A DNA stretch of 64,000 nucleotides, from NCBI RefSeq assembly GCF_036320965.1, contig NC_092231.1, positions 28,638,199-28,702,198 on the forward strand. Reading direction: 5' to 3'. A model generated the notes under the pieces. That model searched no databases. It saw only the letters and a list, made by a program, of their open reading frames with translations, and was not told the origin of the DNA. Position numbers and translations under genes: made by a program. This stretch comes from Panulirus ornatus (taxonomy: Eukaryota > Arthropoda > Malacostraca > Decapoda > Palinuridae). Of the stretch, positions 23,435 to 33,892 are shown one piece after another (position 1 is the stretch's first letter; each line of letters starts with the position of its first letter).

Positions 23435-23597
23435 TGTACAGCGTCAAGATGGCCACACACACAAGTCCTGCTGTGTTTACATGCTGGTAAGATTCCCTGA
23501 AACACCAAGGACGTCACGGGACGGCCTCGGGCAGGTCTAGCTCTGGTCCCCGGCTTGCAACTACGGCCACCCGACGTGCCGTGACATGCCGACGGCC
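23435..23597. other. Short spacer between two long arrays
   Basis: 163 bp of unrelated sequence separates the 33-bp and 30-bp arrays. No gene is seen. Confidence 0.6.
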
Positions 23598-25288
23598 GGG
23601 GGGACAGCACGAGACGTGGGGACAGTCTGGGGGACAGCACGAGACGTGGGGACTGTCTGGGGGACAGCACGAGACGTGGGGACTGTCTGGGGGACAGCAC
23701 GAGACGTGGGGACTGTCTGGGGGACACCAGGAGACGTGGGGACTGTCTGGGGGACACCAGGAGACGTGGGGACTGTCTGGGGGACACCAGGAGACGTGGG
23801 GACTGTCTGGGGGACACCAGGAGACGTGGGGACTGTCTGGGGGACAGCAGGAGACGTGGGGACTGTCTGGGGGACAGCAGGAGACGTGGGGACTGTCTGA
23901 GGGACAGCAGGAGACGTGGGGACTGTCTGGGGGACAGCAGGAGACCTTAGGACTGTCTGGGGGACAGCAGGAGACGTGGGGACTGTCGGGGGGACACTAG
24001 GAGACGTGGGGACTGTCTGGGGGACAGCAGGAGACGTGGGGACTGTCTGGGGGACAGCAGGAGACGTGGGGACTGTCTGGGGGACACCAGGAGACGTGGG
24101 GACTGTCTGGAGGACAGCAGGAGACGTGGGGACTGTCTGGGGGACAGCAGGAGACGTGGGGACTGTCTGGGGAACACCAGGAGACGTGGGGACTGTCTGG
24201 GGGACAGCACGAGACGTGGGGACTGTCTGGGGGACAGCACGAGACGTGGGGACTGTCTGGGGGACACTAGGAGACGTGGGGACTGTCTGGGGGACACTAG
24301 GAGACGTGGGGACTGTCTGGAGGACAGCAGGAGACGTGGGGACTGTCTGGGGGACAGCAGGAGACGTGGGGACTGTCTGGGGACACCAGGAGACGTGGGG
24401 ACTGTCTGGGGGACAGCAGGAGACGTGGGGACTGTCTGGGGGACACCAGGAGACGTGGGGACTGTCTGGAGGACAGCAGGAGACGTGGAGACTGTCTGGG
24501 GGACAGCAGGAGACGTGGGGACTGTCTGGGGGACAGCAGGAGACGTGGGGACTGTCTGGGGGACAGCAGGAGACGTGGGGACTGTCTGGGGGACACCAGG
24601 AGACGTGGGGACTGTCTGGAGGACAGCAGGAGACGTGGAGACTGTCTGGGGGACAGCAGGAGACGTGGGGACTGTCTGGGGGACAGCAGGAGACGTGGGG
24701 ACTGTCTGGGGGACACTAGGAGACGTGGGGACTGTCTGGGGGACAGCAGGAGACGTGGGGACTGTCTGGGGGACACCAGGAGACGTGGGGACTGTCTGGG
24801 GGACAGCAACAGACGTGGGGACTGTCTGGTGGACAGCAGGAGACGTGGGGACTGTCTGGGGGACACTAGGAGACGTGGGGACTGTCTGGAGGACAGCAGG
24901 AGACGTGGGGACTGTCTGGGGGACAGCAGGAGACGTGGGGACTGTCTGGGGGGACACCAGGAGACCTTAGGACTGTCTGGGGGACACCAGGAGACGTGGG
25001 GACTGTCTGGGGGACAGCAGGAGACGTGGGGACTGTCTGGGGGACACCAGGAGACGTGGGGACTGTCTGGAGGACAGCAGGAGACCTTAGGACTGTCTGG
25101 GGGACAGCAGGAGACGTGGGGACTGTCTGGGGGACACCAGGAGACGTGGGGACTGTTTGGGGGACACCAGGAGACGTGGGGACTGTTTGGGGGACACCAG
25201 GAGACGTGGGGACTGTTTGGGGGACACCAGGAGACGTGGGGACTGTTTGGGGGACACCAGGAGACGTGGGGACTGTTTGGGGGACAGT
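23598..25288. repeat. 30-bp minisatellite, about 56 copies (1.7 kb)
   Basis: The unit is GACGTGGGGACTGTCTGGGG followed by GACAGCAGGA. Variation is zoned: CAGCACGA at the left, CACCAGGA/CAGCAGGA in the middle, TTTGGGGGACACC in the last five units. GACCTTAGG replaces GACGTGGGG near 23943, 24963 and 25083. Most units carry a small hairpin (CTGTC-TGGGG-GACAG) and two G-runs. Open frames on both strands follow from the 30-bp period. Confidence 0.97.
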
Positions 25289-25441
25289 GGTGTGTACCTA
25301 AGGCACCAAAAACACGTTTCCAGACGATAATCAGCCACGTGCATCACAACGCTTACACCCAGACGTCTACCTGTACACACTCTACCATAACAAACTACAC
25401 CTTCACCTGCCCCACCTCCTCTTCCTCTCCTCTGACCACCC

Positions 25442-25512
<71 letters not shown>

Positions 25513-25790
25513 TGTGTTTGCTTCCAGCTAGTTCATCAGCAACAGCTGACTGAAAACAATCTTGTTCCTTCTTTGAGAGTGTCTACGTGCTGTCAGGCGA
25601 GCATCCATACCATGAGTGAGTACGGACGGTATGACCGTGTTCAATGGCCCTGTTTGAGGAGGTTTTCCCTACATGGTTGTCATCATGCAGTCCCTAATAA
25701 CAGGAGCCCTCCCTATGTGCTGCCAACAGACTTCAGGTTCCCCAATTATCAAACCCTGTGATCACGGTCAAATGTATCTGTATTCACAAG
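25289..25790. other. Spacer with a (GA)n tract
   Basis: (GA)n fills 25445-25510, about 33 dinucleotides. The flanks have no recognised feature. Confidence 0.7.
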
Positions 25791-25945
25791 GGAGCTTTCC
25801 CTTCAGTCAATAAAGAGACCGCTTCAGTCACCAAGAAGCCCTCGCTTCAGCCCACCGTAAAGCTTCTTTTCAGTCACCAAGGACCCAAGAGCTTTCACTT
25901 CAGCTAAGGAGCCTTTGTTTCTTACCAAGAAGCCTTGGCTTCCTT
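25791..25945. repeat. Degenerate short repeats at a LINE 3' end
   Basis: TTCAGTCACCAAGAAGCC and relatives (CTTCAGTC, ACCAAGGACCC, CAAGAAGCCTTGGC) occur five or six times. The block ends where the minus-strand LINE begins, so it lies directly 3' of that element. Confidence 0.65.
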
Positions 25946-26745
25946 CAAAACGAAGCCTGGTGAGGTCTTCGGGGTCTTCACTCCCACAGCCCAGGCTGGG
26001 CCCAATTTGATGGGTTGGGTCGTTGGTCGACCAAGCTGCTGGAAGCCGCAGCCCACAGGTCCATATAGCCCCCACAGCCTGGCTGGTCTGGTACACTTTG
26101 TAGGTACTTGTCCAGTGCACTCTTGAACTTTTCTACTGTGCACGGTGTTTCTCATGATAGATGGCAAGGTGTTGAAGAGTCCTGGACCAGGATGTTTAAA
26201 ACTTCTCTCGATTTGTACAAATGGCACCCTTGGATTTCAAAGGTACTATTTCACAAAGTCTTCCATGTCTGTCGTGCCTTAGATTTTCCAGGTAAAAATG
26301 ATGATACACCTCTCTCATCAGCGCTCAAGGGAGTACAGCCTAAGTGATTTCAGCCGCTTCCAGTAATATAGTTCCTTTACCTCATTAATATGGGCTGTGA
26401 AAGATCTATGAACACTTTCTAATTCCGCAATTTCGCACATCATATACAGTGATGTTAGGACGCAGCAATATTGAATTCGTGAAAGAATTAACTTCTTCGA
26501 TAACATCACAACTGGTTTTTCTTCCCTTGTTTTGAAGGTCCGCAGGTTAGTTCGTTAAACATTATTATTCCAAGGTCTTTCACATTATCAAACTAGTTTA
26601 CGAGAGCACCTGTGTCTGTCCAGTATTTTATCTTATTTTCATATATTCATTTTCCCCATGTAGGAGGAGTTGAAATTCTTATCTATTGAAAAGCATGTTG
26701 TTCTCAATTGCCCAGTTAAAGACTTCGCTTATGTCTCTTTGTTGT
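25946..26745 (-). mobile_element. CR1-like LINE relic, RT palm to 3' end
   Basis: Reading leftwards on the minus strand: VFNWAIENNMLFN and EFQLLLHGEN (RT, after the catalytic motif), NVKDLGIIMFNELT, then MLSKKLILSRIQYCCVLTSL, ELESVHRSFTAHINEVKELY, YWKRLKSLRLYSLER, GPGLFNTLPSIMRNTVHSR and finally DKYLQSVPDQPG with DLWAAASSSLVDQ. This is the best-preserved 3' half of the family in the window. The RT catalytic motifs are missing upstream and several stops interrupt the frame. Confidence 0.75.
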
Positions 26746-28257
26746 CATCTACTGCTATGTCTTTCTGGTCTTTACCTAGGGACATCTCTAACAACTTGTG
26801 TCGCTCTACTTGTCCTTCACCTTTCCGTTCTGACGGTACTATAGCTGTCTCTGCCGGAGACAAAGCAACTCTCTTTGGTTCCCGTTTCTCTTCTAACTCC
26901 ACCTTGGATGACTAACATTCCCTTACCCTCTAATGCTCCTCTTAATAATCATATACCCTTCCCCGTAATCTTTTTACGGACTGTCCGAAAAGCGCTTCTC
27001 TCCCTGGACACAAGAAAGGTTTATGGTCCTGATGGCATCCATCCCCGTGTACTGAAGCAGTGTGTCTCTGAACTTGCACCTGTGCTTGCTCGTCTGTTCC
27101 GTTTCTGGTTAAAAACCAAAACTTTTCTTTCTCCTTGGAAGCCTGCACTGATACATCTCATCCATAGAAAGGGTGACCATTCTGACCTCTTTAACTATCG
27201 TCCTATTACTTTGACATCTACCATTTCCAAAGTCTTTGAATCCCTCCTCAAGTCCCCTATATTTAGACCACCTCTGTCTTCTCTCTGATTACCAGTATGG
27301 CTTCCTTACAAATGTCTGTTCATCATCCCTGAAAGATTCTGGGGAATCCTGTGTCGTTGCCCTTGATATATCCAAAACTTCTGACTGGGTGTGGCATCGG
27401 GGTCTCATCTCTAAGTTCCCCTCTCTCTTTTGGCTTTCCTCCCTCACTTTGCTCCTTCATATCTAGCTTCCTCTCCAGCCGATCTGTCTCTGTGGATGTT
27501 GAGTGATCAGCCTCCCTCCTTTCTCCATCAACAGTGGTTTCTCCTTTTCATCCACGATTTTCAGTTATCCACAAATGACTAAATGCATTCAAACGCAGAC
27601 GACTCAACACTCTGCATTCTTCCACATCCTTCAATTCTGTTCCTTCTCTCACTTGATCTGCATCTCGTCTTGACACAACTTCCTCAATAAACTCAGACTT
27701 GGACAGGATATCTCAGTGGGGTAGACGAAATCTGGCTAAGTTTAATGTCTCAAAGACCCTTTTTCTGCCCATCTCTCTAACTAAAATTCCTCACAACTTT
27801 CATTACTCCTTTGACGATTCTGAACTTAATGAACATACTTGATATTACTGTAACCTCCACACTATCTTAGAAACCCCACATTACGGGAATAGCTATATCT
27901 ACTTGTACGAAACTGCGAGTCCAGTTTTGATATCGAAATCTTTTCTCCTCTGAACAGTTGTTCCGTTCATACAAACGATTGATTCGTCCTTGTATGGAGG
28001 ACTGCTCTAACGTCGGGGCTGGTTCTAGCTATGCATCCTCACTTAGAGTTGAGTCGAAAGCGATCCACCTCATAAACTGTCCCAGGCTAACTTCAAAACC
28101 TGACCCACTTGCCCTACGCCGCAATGTTGGTTCACTTTCCCTCTTCTGTATATATTACTTTGGTTTTTGCTCCCAAGAGCTGGCTGATTTCTCGAAGATT
28201 CGTAAATACTTTCTGTCCTTTTTTTCCCTTTCATTAACCTCTCTATATTTCATTTAA
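26746..28257 (+). mobile_element. Jockey-like LINE relic (copy 1)
   Basis: Plus-strand frames in order: DGIHPRVLKQCVSELAPVLA, RLFRFWLKTKTFLSPWKPAL, NYRPITLTSTISKVFESLLK (early RT), DYQYGF, VVALDISKTSDWVWHRGLIS (motif A), HSNADDSTLCI near 27595 (motif C, YADD position), then LFRSYKRLIRPCMEDCSNVG, SKAIHLINCPRLTSKPDPLA, LRRNVGSLSLFCIYYFGFCS (C-terminal region). This is the crustacean jockey-clade signature. It is shifted and stopped throughout, so inactive; the endonuclease and ORF1 are absent. It abuts the oppositely oriented CR1-like relic on its left. Confidence 0.78.
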
Positions 28258-28613
28258 GGCCCAGCCTTGACGTGGACTTCTGCCTGTGCACGGAGCCTCC
28301 AACGTGGAAAAAAATGGCATCATTTCCAGTATTCAAGGTCAATACTGATGACCACTTTAAGGTCATTTCTCTTTTTTCGCAACTCATGAATATTCACCCG
28401 GAGCATTATATCATGGGACTCAATGTGCACAGCTTTGTATGTGTCTACGTTGACTTGATTAGGTGGAACTGGTAAAGCGCTTCAACCTACTGGTGATACA
28501 GCACTTGTCAGTATGAAAAAGAAATAAAAAAATAATAAAATATTTACATTGAATTATATATTTTTGTTTCCTTTAAAAGACCTCGAAAAACTTGAGACCG
28601 TCAATATTCATTT
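28258..28613. other. No recognised feature
   Basis: Probably the decayed 3' flank of the jockey-like copy, ending AT-rich. No motif is seen. Confidence 0.35.
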
Positions 28614-28669
28614 ATTATTATTGCTACTATCATTATTATTATCATCATTATCATTATTATTATTATCAC

Positions 28670-28712
<43 letters not shown>
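28614..28712. repeat. (ATT)n microsatellite
   Basis: ATT/ATC trinucleotides, pure ATT in the last 45 bp. Confidence 0.95.
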
Positions 28713-28715
<3 letters not shown>

Positions 28716-28779
28716 TCTTCCTTATGAAAAAATGAGCTTCATCAAAACTATTGTTTAAATTTTCTCGAACATCAGAGCC

Positions 28780-29480
28780 ACGTACAGTGAGTGTGTGTAT
28801 GTGGTGTTAGATCGTCCTCAACACCTTCGTCAGGTGTTGAGGACATCCCGCTGGTGGGTCGTGTAGCTTGACGCTGACGGCCCCAGTGACCCTGCCAGCA
28901 GCCAGCCAGCCGGATGCCTACCCATTTAAACACCACTGTTTGCTCAGGTCTGAGAGCCAGTCTGATATCCACGTACAAGTTCGATTTCCTACATGGTCCA
29001 CTTTATCATTACTTATTAATGATTAATGAGGTTTACTGAGGATTTTACGAAAGTTTGAGTCTATAAGATCAGAGGATATATTGGAGATCCAGTTATACCA
29101 TATATGAGGAAAGAATTCAATCAGGTTCATTAAATATGATCCTTTACTCCGAAACATCATGTTGATGGTCGGTTATCACACTGATATTCTCCGACTTTAC
29201 TATTTGGTCTCTCTCTTTTGTTTGTTTCGAATAGTTTTCCTTGGATCAAAGTGAAGATGATAGGAAGATACTGCGAGGTACGTCTTCTTCTTCCCTTTCT
29301 AGAAACTGGTGTTACAGTGGCTGGCTTCCAGTCATCTGACACTTCTCCTTGTCGAATATTTTGGTAATCGGAAAAGCTGTTTGCCGGCCAGCTTCTTTAC
29401 ATATTCTGGGGTGGCATTCAATATTTCCAATGTCCATTTTTCTTCATTTTCGTTGCCTGAAAATATATTTTTTGTATTTG
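28780..29480 (-). mobile_element. LINE relic, RT domain
   Basis: The minus strand reads MEKWTLEILNATPEYVKKLA, then DDWKPATVTPVSRKGRR, TSQYLPIIFTLIQGKLFET (NYRPISLTSVxGKLxET position), DKVDHVGNR, CTWISDWLSD, QWCLNGxASGWL and GSLGPSASS (a broken GSVLGPLLF). The order fits a CR1-group RT. It belongs to a different subfamily from the VPDQPG relics and is dead. Confidence 0.65.
28814..28844. other. Perfect 12-bp hairpin
   Basis: GTCCTCAACACC, loop TTCGTCA, GGTGTTGAGGAC. The stem is perfect over 12 bp with a 7-nt loop, inside the 3' part of a LINE relic. It may be chance or a structural element of the LINE RNA. Confidence 0.8.
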
Positions 29481-29589
29481 TGGTATTTTAGATGATTTTT
29501 GCTATGGTAAGCACTGAGTCAAAATATCTGTTCAGAAGGGAAATTACCTCAACACACACAGGATTTCTAGACGGCCACTGAGACCATGC

Positions 29590-30440
29590 CCATGTACCTA
29601 ACCCCAGGCCTGGGCTCATGGTACTGGCTTCATAAACAAATGCTAGACACTTCAAACACGAGCACTATACACCCTCTGCAGAAGACGTCTAGTTTCTGGC
29701 ATCATTCCAGAAGGTCTGAAACTGACCTACATCTCCCCATCCCACAGAAGTAAACTAGTCCTAAAAAACCATCGACCAATACCATTAACATCGCACATTA
29801 ATCAAAATCTTCGAAAGAGTCCTAAGAGGCGAGCTGACTGAATCTATGGGGAAAAAAAAAACATCGACACTGAACAGTAAACACATACACACGCTATCAT
29901 AAACCAGTTTAATATGGTGAAGGACCTTGGAATAATAATGTCTAACGAACTAACCGACAGGGAACGTAAAACAAAACAACAGTTGCCTTATGTAGAAGGA
30001 GGGTAGGCTGGATCCTGCGGGCCTTCAAGACAAGGAAAGAAAATCAAACATGATATTATTCAAGTCACTAATTCTTTCACGAATTGAATGTTGCTGAGTT
30101 CTACCATCACTCTTCGAAGATGACGAAACTGCGGAATCAGAAAGTGTTCGGAATTTTTTTACAGCTGATGGTAATAAAATACAGGAAAAGGCTGATTTTT
30201 CTGTGGCTGTACTCCCTGGAGCGCAGACGGGAGAGGTATATCATCATCTATACCTGGAAAATCCTAGAAGATATGGTTCCCAACTTACATTCAGAAATAA
30301 CATCCTACCGGCACAAAAAGCACGGAAGACTTTGTAAAATACTAACTCTGTGCAATGTGCAAAAAAGAGAGAACACACAAAAGATCCGGAGCCCACAACT
30401 TTTCAACATCTTACCTGCAGTCATCAGAAACACCATGGGA
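29590..30440 (+). mobile_element. CR1-like LINE relic with internal deletion
   Basis: The left part carries the RT start (SEDV-type LWHHSRRSETDLHL frame, then IKIFERVLRGELTESMG). The catalytic RT section is missing, and sequence resumes at VKDLGIIMSNELTDRERK. The right part reads LERRRERYIIIYTWKILEDM, VPNLHSEITSYRHKKHGRLC, KILTLCNVQKRENTQKIRSP, QLFNILPAVIRNTMG. It stops there and passes straight into a degenerate tandem repeat. Confidence 0.72.
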
Positions 30441-30790
30441 TGCCTTAACAACATGGGGTGCCTTAACCTGGACCACCACACTGCATGGTGCTGGACCATC
30501 AAAATATGCCAACTCCCTAGAACATCACATTGCTCTGTGGTACCCCCCTGGACCACCACACTGCACTAAATGCCTAGATCACTACATTGTGCCAACGTCT
30601 CAGACCACCAAAGTGTACTAGCTTCCTGGACTGCCACAGTACCACCTTCCTGGACGACCACAGGGAACCATTTCCCTGACCAGCACACTGAACCATCTCA
30701 TTGTATCACCTTCCTGGACCATCACACTGAAACACCTCCCAGGATCGCTTCACTGTACCACCTCCATGGAGACCACACTAGACCCCCTGA
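30425..30790. repeat. Degenerate 25-35 bp repeat (CTGGACCACCACACTG)
   Basis: Around a dozen loose copies of CCTGGACCACCACACTGCA with ACCATCACACTG and ACCTCC variants. It begins inside the C-terminus of the LINE relic on its left. Confidence 0.75.
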
Positions 30791-31180
30791 ATTTTCCACC
30801 TCTTTACCATTAACTACTGGTCCATCTGCATCTGTATACATTACTCTCATTCACACATGTCCATCATATAATATTCCTGACCTCTGTGCGGTACCGGCGG
30901 AGCTGCTCCGTCCTCTTGCCTCATCTGATGTCTCCTGCATTTTGCCTTCCGACTGTATGCTCTGCTTTCCTCCCTTGGACTATCACGCATGATGAATACC
31001 TCGCTGAATTTCACATTTTCTACAGTTTCTTCGCCTGCCTGAGTGCCACCATGCGAGGTGACTCTAAATTCATAACTGTGACTGGTCGACCCTTTATGTC
31101 TTGATTACATTTACCAATTCTTCTCATTTCTTTTATTAAATAAAATGCGTCTGGCATTTTACAGTCTCTACTTCTCTTTT
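30791..31180. other. No recognised feature
   Basis: Mixed sequence with short frames that show no family signature; possibly the eroded far end of the minus-strand ORF1-like relic on its right. Confidence 0.3.
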
Positions 31181-31373
31181 AACCAACATTCTTTCTCTTC
31201 AGCTTTTTCTCTTTCCTGGAATAAGATCTTCCTGCAGTCCAAAAATCATCAGTGATTCACGACATTGTACAGGGATTACTCTCCTGCTTTGCCCATCTTT
31301 CCAATTTTGGTGACACCCAATTTTCAGTTAAGTCCTTCACTGATGATTCATCATCAATCAAGTCTCTACAATC

Positions 31374-31442
<69 letters not shown>

Positions 31443-32169
31443 CCAGCATTGATTTGCTAAGCTCTGAACTTTCATAAATTTCTCATCTACCGAAACAATC
31501 ATTTTTCCCTCATTGTTCCACCTCCATAACAATGCACAATACTCTCTCTACAGCTTCCTGCAAAATCTTGTTTACCTCTAGTCGAATTATCCCCAAGTTC
31601 TGTCCCACTGCATAAGTCTTCATGTTCTGTGAATGTAATGATCAGCCCCAGACAGTGTTCGTGTTTCCTCTCCCTTCCCACTATTTCTCAAGTTCCGGGA
31701 CTCTGCTACGGGCATTTCCTCTTGCTGAACAGCCTCTAGGATATCCAGCAAAGACTAATCTGAGGTGTTTCTTTTTCCTTTATATACATTTCAGTTTCTT
31801 TCCTCGGGTTATGAACCTTCTGAATCTCTATAAATGTTCTGAATCTGTGTTTATGTCCAGTGACCATATTATTCAATTCCCTAACTTCCTCCCTCATTTA
31901 ATGAATGTATCATGTTTTGTTTTTACTTTGTTTCTTAGTTTCTGTAATTCCTCCTCCAACTGTGACAACTTCTGATCCTGTTTATCATTGACTTCCATTA
32001 CATTTTTTCCAACCTTGTGGTCACAAATGTCCTTAACTTCTCTATCAATATTCTCTCTATCCTCTATAATAGCTACATAGCCCTGATCCCTTGACCTTCT
32101 CGCTAGTACCTGCTTAAAACTATCTGATCTTACCATTTTCCTGTCTCGATACATTTCCTTTAAGAGCAT
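31181..32169 (-). mobile_element. Possible LINE ORF1-like relic with coiled coil
   Basis: The minus strand carries a charged, helix-prone segment (31894-32169): SFKQVLARRSRDQGYVAIIE, DRENIDREVKDICDHKVGKN, QDQKLSQLEEELQKLRNKVK. The heptad spacing of L and K suggests a coiled coil. Further left, RLEVNKILQEAVERVLCIVM and VSVDEKFMKVQSL continue in broken frames, interrupted by (CT)n at 31379-31434. A LINE ORF1 is the simplest reading, given the neighbours, but I have no diagnostic zinc knuckle. Confidence 0.4.
31379..31434. repeat. (CT)n microsatellite
   Basis: About 28 uninterrupted CT dinucleotides. Confidence 0.97.
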
Positions 32170-33735
32170 TTCGGAAAAATTTGGAACATAAACCAGAAAC
32201 TAAAAATGTCGTACAAAACACGAGAAAAATAATCCATTAACGAAATAAGAAATAACCCAAAATAGTCTTACTCATTTGAAAAAAACAAAAATCTAAGACC
32301 ACAAATCAACGGCCCACTGAAAACAGAAGGTATTTTTACGTACGACCTCCAAGAAGAGAGTGAGATTCTACAAAGGCAATATGAATCGGTTCTGAGTAAA
32401 TCAGAAAGAACATTATAGATGAATGATCCAACAGACGTCTTCCTAAGTAATCCCGCAAGGGGACACAGCAGATATCACCACCACAACACACGACTGCAGA
32501 TGACCCTTCCACTCAGCCTCAGGCCCGGCGGACTCATGAAACTCAAGTCTTCCTGAAGAAGTGCGCGACGCCTCTACCACGAACACTAAATATCCTCAGG
32601 AGAAGACGTCTAGATTGTGGCATCATTCCCGAGAGTTGTAAACTGACCCACATCGCCCCACTCCACGAAGGCAGAAGCAAAGCTGTCCTAAAACGTATCG
32701 CTCGGCAGCACTAACATCGCATGTTATCAAAGTCTTCGAAAGAGTTCTTGAGAGAACAACTGACTATACACATGGAAGTGAACCATCTTCTCAACCCAGG
32801 ACAACATGGTCTCGGGGAGGCAAAATCTTGTCTTTCTCAACTGTTCGACCACTATACTAGGACTGTTGAAGCTCTGGAAAACATAGAAAATACTGACGTG
32901 ATTTACACAGACTTTGCAAAAGCGTTTGACAAATGTGACCATGACGTCATAGTACATAAAATGCGAGAGATGGTGATAAATAGTAAAATCTAAAGATGGA
33001 TATACAACTTTTTAACTCACAGATCACAACACGTTGTTGTAAACCATGCCATCTCCCGTGTCTCCACGGTAAAATGCTCAGTTCCCCAAGGAACTGTACT
33101 TGCCCCCCACCCGTTACTCATTCTGACGTTGACGCAAACACGAGCCACAGTTTCATATCATCCTTTGCAGATGATACAAGAACAGGTACGTGAATCACAT
33201 CAATAAAGGATGCCGAAAGGCTACGAAGAGACATTAATGAAATCTCTAAATGGGCAGTCGAGAATAACATGGTTTTCAATGTGGATGAATTCCAACTCCT
33301 CCGGTAAGGACAGAATGAAGAAACCAAAAACAACACAGAATACCGAACAGACACAGACGGTATCATAAACCAGATGAGTAATGTGAAAGGCCTTACAGTA
33401 ATAATGTCTAACGACCTAACCTTCAGCGAACACAACAAAACAACGGCTGACTCATGCAGAAGGATGGCAGGCTGGAGCCTGTAGACCTTCAAGACAATAG
33501 AAGACAAACCAATGTTGATATCATTCCAGGTGCTAAGTCTTACAAACTGAATACTGAAGCCTTCTAACATCACCCTACAGGGCGGGCGAAAATGCAGCAT
33601 TAGAAAGTGTCCAGAGATCCTTCACAGCCCATATGAATACGATAGAGGAATCAATTTACTGGGAACGGCAGAAATCTCAGGCTATAATCCCTGGCCCGCA
33701 GACGGGTGATGTGTATCATTATCTGTTTATATCAT
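32170..33735 (+). mobile_element. CR1-like LINE relic, RT domain (left part of a split copy)
   Basis: In order on the plus strand: NEIRNNPK, LRPQINGPLKTEGIFTYD, LQEESEILQRQYESVLSKSE (linker); VIKVFERVLREQLT, LLNPGQHGL (RT); DVIYTDFAKAFDKCDHDVIV at about 32895-32955 (motif A, catalytic D present); THRSQHVVVNHAISRVSTVK; SVPQGTVLAP (motif B); ISSFADDTRTGT at about 33155-33190 (motif C, both D present); ERLRRDINEISKWAVENNMV; VKGLTVIMSNDLTFSEH; ALESVQRSFTAHMNTIEESI. It breaks off near 33735, inside the SLERRR...IIIYTWKILEG segment, and resumes at 36495. Frameshifts make it inactive, though the catalytic aspartates can still be read. Confidence 0.8.
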
Positions 33736-33842
33736 CATTATACTTCTTCACCGTTGCCAAGTTAGCGAAACAGCACCAGGAAACAGACCAGAAGACCCAT
33801 CCACATATACATATACGCAGCAACACAAACTTATACATACAA

Positions 33843-33892
<50 letters not shown>

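Noticed and set aside
20344..23540. Open frames of over 700-1,000 codons on both strands
   Set aside because: They lie almost wholly in the 33-bp minisatellite and are open in both directions because the unit has no stops. No domain flanks them; no evidence of a real protein.
23581..25761. Long repetitive frames on both strands around the 30-bp array
   Set aside because: Stop-free 30-bp unit; the frames end soon after the array.
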